DNA of 29,011 nt from Deltaproteobacteria bacterium (GTDB lineage Bacteria > Desulfobacterota > DSM-4660 > Desulfatiglandales > Desulfatiglandaceae): positions 1-29,011 of the forward strand of contig DUZB01000003.1 in assembly GCA_013349725.1 (NCBI GenBank), read 5' to 3'. Numbering within the stretch: position 1 is the stretch's first letter; each line of letters begins with the position of its first letter. Below the pieces are notes generated by a model, which worked only from the letters and a program-made list of their open reading frames with translations, was not told the DNA's origin and did not search any database. The position numbers and the translations under genes were made by a program. This document shows, one piece after another, positions 23,788 to 29,011 of this stretch.

Positions 23788-24378
23788 ATGAAAGCAAAAG
23801 GCTGGGACGATCATTATGCCCGCCGGGCCAGGGATGAGAAATGGCTTGCCAGGTCGGTCTATAAACTTCAGGAAATGGATGAACGATTCAAATTGATTCG
23901 ACGGGGAGATCATCTTCTTGATTTGGGCTGTTATCCAGGTTCCTGGTCCCAGTACGGGGTCAGGAAGGTGGGACTGGAAGGCGACGTAATTGGAATCGAC
24001 CTGAAAAGGCCGGATCGTTTTTCTTCCAGAAATTACCGTTTCCTGGAGGGCAATGTCCTGGAAATGGACCTGGAACAGATCACCGGGGAAGTGCGCCCGA
24101 GGGATCTTGTCATGAGCGATATGGCCCCGGCCACTACGGGTATAGCCGCTACGGACACCAGTCGGTCCATGAGACTGGCCGGACGGGCATTTGAAATAGC
24201 TTGTGCTGTACTGAAAACAGGGGGCAGTTTCCTGTGTAAAATCTTCGAAGGGGAAGAAATCAAGACATTTCGTTCCGAGATCGGGAATCATTTTCAAAAG
24301 ATTCAAACCATCAGGCCAAAAGCTGTTCGAAAAGGGAGTCGGGAAATTTATATTGTGGGGTTGTCATTTCATGCTTAA
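23788..24378 (+). CDS. rlmE: 23S rRNA (uridine 2'-O) methyltransferase RlmE/FtsJ
   Basis: RlmE methylates the 2'-OH of U2552 (E. coli numbering) in the 23S rRNA A-loop, a late step in 50S maturation. The 196-residue Rossmann methyltransferase has the K-D-K-E tetrad at Lys26 (RSVYKLQEM), Asp111 (SDMAPATTG), Lys151 (LCKIFEGEE) and Glu186 (GSREIYIVG). The SAM loop is LLDLGCYPGSWSQY. TAGGA stands 9-10 bases before the ATG. It is followed by yebC at 105 bases; the pair may or may not share a transcript. Confidence 0.94.
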   Translation: MKAKGWDDHYARRARDEKWLARSVYKLQEMDERFKLIRRGDHLLDLGCYPGSWSQYGVRKVGLEGDVIGIDLKRPDRFSSRNYRFLEGNVLEMDLEQITGEVRPRDLVMSDMAPATTGIAATDTSRSMRLAGRAFEIACAVLKTGGSFLCKIFEGEEIKTFRSEIGNHFQKIQTIRPKAVRKGSREIYIVGLSFHA

Positions 24379-24483
24379 AATGTACCCGTTTCCCGTTTCA
24401 GGGGGTAAGAACGTCGCAACACGGCATCATCCACAGGCAGGGGTCTAAGGTTTCAAGTTATTATCAGGCAGGAGGGCAATAGC

Positions 24484-25230
24484 ATGTCAGGGCATTCAAA
24501 ATGGAGCTCTATCAAGCACAAAAAGGGCGCCGCAGATGCAAAACGCGGAAAAATTTTCACAAAACTGATTAAAGAAATCACGGTAGCCGCCCGCATGGGA
24601 GGAGGCGATCCGGATGGAAATCCACGCCTCAGAGCAGCAATATTAGCTGCAAAGGCGGAAAATATGCCCAAGGAAAACATTGACAGGGGCGTAAAAAAGG
24701 GTACAGGGGAACTGGAAGGAGTTAACTACGAGGAGGCGACCTATGAAGGATATGGTCCGGGTGGAGTCGCCGTTCTCCTGGATTGCCTCACGGATAATAA
24801 AAACAGGACAGTGGCGGACGTAAAGCACATTTTTGAACGCAATGGGGGAAACCTGGGGGAACCGGGCTGCGTAGCCTGGATATTTAAACAAAAAGGGTTG
24901 ATCGTGTTGGACAAGGAAAAAATGGATGAGGAAAAACTCTTCAACGTGGCCCTGGAGGCAGGCGCGGAAGATGTTAAGGAGGTGGATGATGAATTCGAGG
25001 TCATCACGGATCCTTCTGATTTCGAATCTGTCAGAGAGGCCATAGAAGGCGCCGGTATTCCCTATACCATGGCGGAAGTGACCAAAATCCCGCAAAACAT
25101 GACCAAAGTGGAAGGCAAAAAGGCTCAGCAAATGGTCAACCTGATGCAGACGCTTGAAGACCACGATGATGTAAGCCACTTGTATGCCAATTGTGATATC
25201 CCGGACGATATAATAGAGGCCATGGGCTGA
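24484..25230 (+). CDS. yebC: YebC/PmpR-family protein
   Basis: The 248 residues are a full-length YebC/PmpR protein: [20 protein letters not shown] at the N-terminus, [20 protein letters not shown], then [20 protein letters not shown] and [20 protein letters not shown]. Members have been described as DNA-binding regulators and, more recently, as translation factors that relieve ribosome stalling at proline runs; sequence alone does not choose. AGGAGGG stands 7 bases before the ATG. The stop overlaps the ruvC start by one base (TGATG), and the yebC-ruvCAB order is common in bacteria. Confidence 0.95.
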   Translation: MSGHSKWSSIKHKKGAADAKRGKIFTKLIKEITVAARMGGGDPDGNPRLRAAILAAKAENMPKENIDRGVKKGTGELEGVNYEEATYEGYGPGGVAVLLDCLTDNKNRTVADVKHIFERNGGNLGEPGCVAWIFKQKGLIVLDKEKMDEEKLFNVALEAGAEDVKEVDDEFEVITDPSDFESVREAIEGAGIPYTMAEVTKIPQNMTKVEGKKAQQMVNLMQTLEDHDDVSHLYANCDIPDDIIEAMG

Positions 25231-25715
25231 TGCTGGTGCTGGGGGTCGATCCCGGCTCAAGGGTGACCGGTTTCGGGCTGGTTGAGAAAAAAAACAATGA
25301 GATCATCCATGTCCATTCCGGACTGATAAGACCTCCCGGCAAAAGCCCTTTCTACAAGAGAATTCATAAGATTTTTGAATCGATGATCGAAATTATGGAG
25401 CATTACCAGCCCCATCAGATGGCCATCGAGGATATGTTTTATGCCAAGAACGCCCAGAGTTCACTCAAACTGGGTCATGCAAGGGGAGCGGCTCTCATTG
25501 CCGCTGTCCAGTGCGGAATCCCTATCTTTGAGTATTCCCCTTTAGAAATCAAAAAATCGGTTGTGGGATACGGAAGGGCCGACAAAGAGCAGGTGCAGTC
25601 CATGGTCAAGATCATTCTCAGGATGGACACAGTCCTGTCCCTGGATACATCCGACGCCCTTGCAACGGCCATTTGTCACGTAAACTGGTCAAGATTTGAG
25701 TCGGTGGAAAAATGA
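25230..25715 (+). CDS. ruvC: Holliday junction endonuclease RuvC
   Basis: RuvC cuts Holliday junctions symmetrically in partnership with RuvAB. The 161-residue RNase H-fold enzyme has its acidic active site at Asp7 (LGVDPGSRVTGFG), Glu67 (AIEDMFYAKNAQSSLKLGHA), Asp139 and Asp142 (LDTSDALATAICH). Length is normal. It overlaps yebC by one base at its start and ruvA by four bases (ATGA) at its end, so all three are likely co-translated. Confidence 0.96.
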   Translation: MLVLGVDPGSRVTGFGLVEKKNNEIIHVHSGLIRPPGKSPFYKRIHKIFESMIEIMEHYQPHQMAIEDMFYAKNAQSSLKLGHARGAALIAAVQCGIPIFEYSPLEIKKSVVGYGRADKEQVQSMVKIILRMDTVLSLDTSDALATAICHVNWSRFESVEK

Positions 25716-26314
25716 TTGCACAATTAGACGGGGAGTTAGCCATAAAAACAACCCAGACGGTTATCATCGATGTTGCAGGCGTTGGGTTCGAGGTTTTCAT
25801 CCCACTGTCGACCTTTTATGCACTCCCTGAATTGCACGACAGGGTAAAGCTCCACATATATACCCATATCAGGACAGACATCCTCACCCTTTTCGGGTTC
25901 CATACCGCGCTGGAGAAAGAGCTGTTCCTGATGCTCATCTCCGTTTCAGGGATAGGCCCCAAACTGGCGCTGAACGTCCTTTCGGGAATAGGCCCGCAGG
26001 ATCTGCTCCAGGCCATAGCTGGAAGGGACGCAGCCAGGCTTCAGGCCATCCCCGGAGTGGGAAAGAAAACCTCCGAGAGAATCGCTCTCGAATTGAAAGA
26101 CCGGGCCTTTAAAGCCTTAGGCGGCCTGGAAATAACGCCCGGCCTCATCATCGAAGAGGAAGACAAACATATGATGGAAGATGCTGTTTCCGCACTTGTA
26201 AACCTGGGATACACCCCCAAAGCAGCCAAACCGGCCATTGAAAAAGCGCGGTTCAAGGCTGGAGAAATGACGATTGAGACCTTGATCAGAGAAGCGCTGA
26301 AGCTTCTGGCCTGA
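25712..26314 (+). CDS. ruvA: Holliday junction DNA helicase subunit RuvA
   Basis: RuvA binds four-way junctions as a tetramer and loads RuvB. The 200 residues have the N-terminal OB-fold (MIAQLDGELAIKT, GVGFEVFIPLSTF), two helix-hairpin-helix units (LISVSGIGPKLALNVLSGI and LQAIPGVGKKTSERIALELK), and the flexible C-terminal domain III that contacts RuvB (EDAVSALVNLGYTPKAA). The start overlaps ruvC. The 45 bases to ruvB contain a run of ATGATGA-type short repeats. Confidence 0.96.
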   Translation: MIAQLDGELAIKTTQTVIIDVAGVGFEVFIPLSTFYALPELHDRVKLHIYTHIRTDILTLFGFHTALEKELFLMLISVSGIGPKLALNVLSGIGPQDLLQAIAGRDAARLQAIPGVGKKTSERIALELKDRAFKALGGLEITPGLIIEEEDKHMMEDAVSALVNLGYTPKAAKPAIEKARFKAGEMTIETLIREALKLLA

Positions 26315-26359
26315 CGGGAAACAATACGGGAAACAATGATGAATGATGAATGATGAATT

Positions 26360-27415
26360 ATGAATGAAGGTATGGACGATAGAATCATAGACCCGGAACC
26401 CCAGCCGGATGAAATCCCCTCAGAGATCAGCCTGAGACCCCATTCGCTGGATGAATATATCGGCCAGACGGAGCTGAAGAGGAACCTCCGGATCTTTATC
26501 GAAGCCGCCAGAGGGAGATCCGAGGCCTTGGATCACGTCCTTTTTCATGGCAGTCCCGGCTTGGGCAAGACTTCTTTAGCTAACATTATCGCGAGAGAGC
26601 TGCAGGTAAACATAAAAAGCACATCAGGGCCTGTCATTGAAAAATCCGGGGATCTTGCCGCGATTCTCACAAGTCTTCAACCGAAGGATGTCCTTTTTAT
26701 TGACGAGATTCACCGTCTCAACCACGTGGTGGAAGAGATCCTTTATCCGGCCATGGAAGATTATGCGCTGGATATCATTATTGGGCAGGGACCCTCGGCA
26801 AAAACCATGAAAATCCCGCTGCCCCCTTTCACGCTGGTCGGTGCGACAACGAGGGCAGGACTTTTGACCCCCCCCTTGAGAGACCGATTCGGAGTTATTC
26901 TCCGGGTTGAATTCTACAGCCCGGAAGAACTTTACGAAATCGTTACCCGCTCTGCAATGCTCCTCAAGATACCCACAAAAAAGGGGGGGGCTCTTGAAAT
27001 TGCCGGAAGGGCCCGCGGAACACCCAGGATTGCGAACAGACTGTTGCGGAGAGTGAGGGATTTCGCCCAGGTCGAGGCCGATGGCGTCATCACGGCCGAA
27101 GTGGCAAACCAGGCGCTTAATATGCTGGAGGTCGACCATAAGGGGCTGGATAAGATGGATCGTAACATCCTTCAAACCATCATTCTGAAATTTGATGGTG
27201 GTCCTATCGGCTTGAGCAGTCTGTCTGCAGCCGTAGGAGAAGAAAAAGATACCATTGAAGATGTTTATGAGCCGTTCCTGATTCAAAATGGTTTCCTTAA
27301 GAGAACATCTCAGGGAAGGGTTGCCACGAGGCTGGCCTGCCTTCACCTGGGAATAGAAATAAGAGAAGGAAAAGGTCCGGTACAGGCAGAATTATTCTCA
27401 AACACCTTTAAATAG
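26360..27415 (+). CDS. ruvB: Holliday junction branch-migration ATPase RuvB
   Basis: RuvB is the hexameric AAA+ motor that drives branch migration. The 351 residues include [18 protein letters not shown], Walker A GSPGLGKT (64-71), Walker [11 protein letters not shown] (Asp115, Glu116), sensor 1 LVGATTRAG, and the arginine-finger segment [10 protein letters not shown]-terminal winged helix follows ([20 protein letters not shown] and the RTSQGRVAT region). Several in-frame ATGs near 26360 and 26372 make the exact start uncertain; neither has a clear ribosome site, because the upstream bases are a short-repeat run. Confidence 0.96.
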   Translation: MNEGMDDRIIDPEPQPDEIPSEISLRPHSLDEYIGQTELKRNLRIFIEAARGRSEALDHVLFHGSPGLGKTSLANIIARELQVNIKSTSGPVIEKSGDLAAILTSLQPKDVLFIDEIHRLNHVVEEILYPAMEDYALDIIIGQGPSAKTMKIPLPPFTLVGATTRAGLLTPPLRDRFGVILRVEFYSPEELYEIVTRSAMLLKIPTKKGGALEIAGRARGTPRIANRLLRRVRDFAQVEADGVITAEVANQALNMLEVDHKGLDKMDRNILQTIILKFDGGPIGLSSLSAAVGEEKDTIEDVYEPFLIQNGFLKRTSQGRVATRLACLHLGIEIREGKGPVQAELFSNTFK

Positions 27416-27474
27416 TTGAGTTGTTGAGTTGGAAGAAATGACCATTTAACCAATAACCTACTCAACCACTCAAC
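27415..27474. repeat. Imperfect inverted repeat between ruvB and hisS
   Basis: GTTGAGTTGTTGAGTTGG (27415-27432) and an inverted copy (27457-27474; 16 of 18 bases) flank 24 bases. The transcript could form a stem-loop between the ruvB stop and the hisS ribosome site. Each arm is itself a repeated 7-8-mer. There is no T-run after it. Confidence 0.5.
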
Positions 27475-27504
27475 CATATCAGAAGGAAGGGAGAGGGAAA
27501 ACGT

Positions 27505-28767
27505 TTGGAATTTCAAAGCATAAAAGGTTTTAAAGATATTCTGCCTGGGGAATCTACAATCTGGCAACAGCTCGAGGCGGAGGCGAGAAAAAAGTTCTCC
27601 ACCTTTGGATTTGAGGAAATAAAAACGCCCATCGTTGAACGGACCGAACTTTTCAGCCGCGGCATCGGCCAGGAAACGGATATTGTATCCAAGGAGATGT
27701 ACTCTTTTGCAGACAGCAAAGGACGGGGGCTCACACTCAGGCCGGAGGCGACCGCTTCCGTGGTCAGGGCCTACATTCAGAACAGGCTTTACCAGGCCTT
27801 TCCTGTCCAGAAGCTCTATAGCATCGGCCCCATGTTCAGGCACGAGCGCCCCCAGAAAGGGAGGTTCCGGCAGTTTCACCAGATCAACGCCGAGCTGTTC
27901 GGGGATGCCGGACCCAAGAGCGATGCGGAAATCATTCTCATGGCTGTCTACCTGCTTGAAGATCTGCCCCTGGGCGATCTCAGTCTGCGTATCAACTCCC
28001 TGGGGTGTCCTGAATGCCGACCGGCATTCAAAGAAAAACTCCAGGCAACCCTGCAGGAAAAAACAGACCGCCTTTGCGTGGATTGCACCAAGAGACTGGG
28101 TTTTAACCCCTTGCGAATATTTGACTGCAAATTGGATTCGTGCAAAGAGGTCGTTTCGGACGCGCCGGTTATCGTTGATTTCCTCTGCCGGGGATGCAAC
28201 GAACATTTTCATCGCCTGCAGGAATATCTTAATGATTATGGAATCACCTATATTCTGAACAGCAAGCTTGTCAGAGGACTGGACTACTATAACAAGACCA
28301 CCTTTGAAATCCAGACAGAGCTCCTTGGCGCACAGAATGCGGTGGCAGGCGGCGGAAGGTACGATGGTCTCATTAAGCTGCTTGGAGGACCTGACCATGC
28401 GGCCATCGGCTTTGCCATGGGCATGGAAAGAATTATAGCCTTGATCGAAATGAGCAAAACCCGCGAAGAAAAAAACCCCGACCTCTTCATTGCCGCCATT
28501 GGAGACGCTGCGGACCGGGCCTCATTCATCTGGGCCGGCAAACTGAGAAAATCAGGCCTCTGGGTCGAGTGGGATTACGGCTCGCATGGCCTTAAATCAC
28601 AAATGAAAAAGGCAGGCCGACTCCAGGCCCGAAAGGTACTGATTGTGGGCGATGACGAAATGAAATCGGGAAAGGGCATCTTGAGGGATATGGCCGGCAA
28701 GGACCAGATGGTACTGGACCTTGGAAATATTGTGCCTGCCTTGGAGGATATTTTAAAGAATGGATGA
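27505..28767 (+). CDS. hisS: Histidyl-tRNA synthetase
   Basis: HisRS charges tRNA-His. The 420-residue class II enzyme starts at TTG (27505), chosen because GGAGAGGG stands 6-7 bases upstream and [11 protein letters not shown] is the normal N-terminus. Motif 2 is [19 protein letters not shown], the histidine-specific motif is [15 protein letters not shown] with [11 protein letters not shown], and motif 3 is [11 protein letters not shown]. The C-terminal anticodon-binding domain runs from about 330. It contains an interior CxxC-rich stretch (CPECRP, CDCK, CRGCNE) of the kind seen in several bacterial HisRS. Its end overlaps aspS by 8 bases. Confidence 0.96.
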   Translation: MEFQSIKGFKDILPGESTIWQQLEAEARKKFSTFGFEEIKTPIVERTELFSRGIGQETDIVSKEMYSFADSKGRGLTLRPEATASVVRAYIQNRLYQAFPVQKLYSIGPMFRHERPQKGRFRQFHQINAELFGDAGPKSDAEIILMAVYLLEDLPLGDLSLRINSLGCPECRPAFKEKLQATLQEKTDRLCVDCTKRLGFNPLRIFDCKLDSCKEVVSDAPVIVDFLCRGCNEHFHRLQEYLNDYGITYILNSKLVRGLDYYNKTTFEIQTELLGAQNAVAGGGRYDGLIKLLGGPDHAAIGFAMGMERIIALIEMSKTREEKNPDLFIAAIGDAADRASFIWAGKLRKSGLWVEWDYGSHGLKSQMKKAGRLQARKVLIVGDDEMKSGKGILRDMAGKDQMVLDLGNIVPALEDILKNG

Positions 28768-29011
28768 GCACGGAAAAGAACCAATCGATACCCTTGGGGA
28801 CTGGAAGCGCACCCATGATTGCGGGGTACTGCGGAAAGAGAACGTAGACGATGCAGTTATTCTCATGGGATGGGTCAACAGCAGGAGAGATCTTGGCAAC
28901 CTTGTTTTTATAGACCTGCGCGACAGGGGAGGGATTACCCAGGTGGTCTTCGATCCGCAGGGCAGCCCGGAAGCCCATGAAAGGGCACATATTCTCAGAA
29001 ATGAATGGGTC
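28760..29011 (+). CDS. aspS: Aspartyl-tRNA synthetase, partial (N-terminus)
   Basis: The frame opens at ATG 28760 and runs open for 84 codons to the right edge. [16 protein letters not shown], then [31 protein letters not shown] and [12 protein letters not shown] form the OB-fold anticodon-binding domain of bacterial AspRS/AsxRS. The hisS-aspS order is common in bacteria and supports the call. The start lies inside the hisS 3' end (8-base overlap), so translation is probably coupled. An ATG at 28764 in another frame stops early and is not the start. Whether the enzyme is discriminating or also charges tRNA-Asn cannot be seen from this part. Confidence 0.93.
   Translation, partial: MDEHGKEPIDTLGDWKRTHDCGVLRKENVDDAVILMGWVNSRRDLGNLVFIDLRDRGGITQVVFDPQGSPEAHERAHILRNEWV

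Noticed and set aside
27343..28398. A 351-codon minus-strand open frame opposite hisS
   Set aside because: hisS is complete with all class II motifs on the other strand; the frame reflects codon bias.

Overview
The window reads as chromosomal DNA of a Gram-negative deltaproteobacterium (Desulfobacterota; a sulfate-reducing or syntrophic lineage is my best inference). The evidence is gene order and content. KDO and LPS-transport genes lead into rpoN, hpf, ptsN and a mannose-type PTS IIA. There is a DUF39 homocysteine-biosynthesis protein, a gap-tpiA-secG-tRNA-Leu string, and dispersed palindromes of the 'CCCGCGAACGCGGG' kind.

Layout. 1-1304: probable remnant of an integrated element next to the 3' end of tRNA-Leu(GAG). 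It holds a partial small exported protein, a start-less open frame, and a tyrosine recombinase that has lost its 5' end and, by an in-frame internal deletion, most of its middle. 1305-4580 (minus): tRNA-Leu, secG, tpiA, gap, a RimI-like acetyltransferase and a mannose-family EIIA. 4662-10605 (minus): ptsN, hpf, rpoN, lptB, lptA, lptC, kdsC and kdsA, probably one long transcription unit from a good promoter upstream of kdsA; it makes KDO, moves LPS across the periplasm, and carries sigma-54 plus PTS-type regulators. 10848-12026 (plus): DUF39 protein, divergent from kdsA. 12359-13042 (minus): adenylate kinase. 13106-17892 (minus): a four-gene GldA/GldF/GldG-like ABC module ending in a DUF4340 protein. 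18237-19967 (minus): a YcaO-TPR fusion, probably with a TTG start. 20338-21066 (plus): an unrecognised Cys/His-rich protein. 21175-23523 (plus): UDP-glucose dehydrogenase and UDP-glucuronate decarboxylase, together a route from UDP-glucose to UDP-xylose. 23788-29011 (plus): rlmE, yebC, ruvC, ruvA, ruvB, hisS and the start of aspS.

The intergenic regions carry several small repeats. The best is a 179-bp nested inverted-repeat element between the DUF39 gene and adk, flanked by a 7-bp direct repeat. A second, 135-bp element with 20-bp terminal inverted repeats lies between the ABC module and the YcaO gene; its palindromic core recurs near 23.6 kb.

Most of the window is housekeeping. The less-understood parts are the YcaO-TPR gene with its divergent unknown neighbour, the Gld-like module, the small repeat elements, and the decayed integrase at the tRNA. 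I saw no CRISPR array, rRNA, intact transposase or defence system, and no convincing new multi-gene system.
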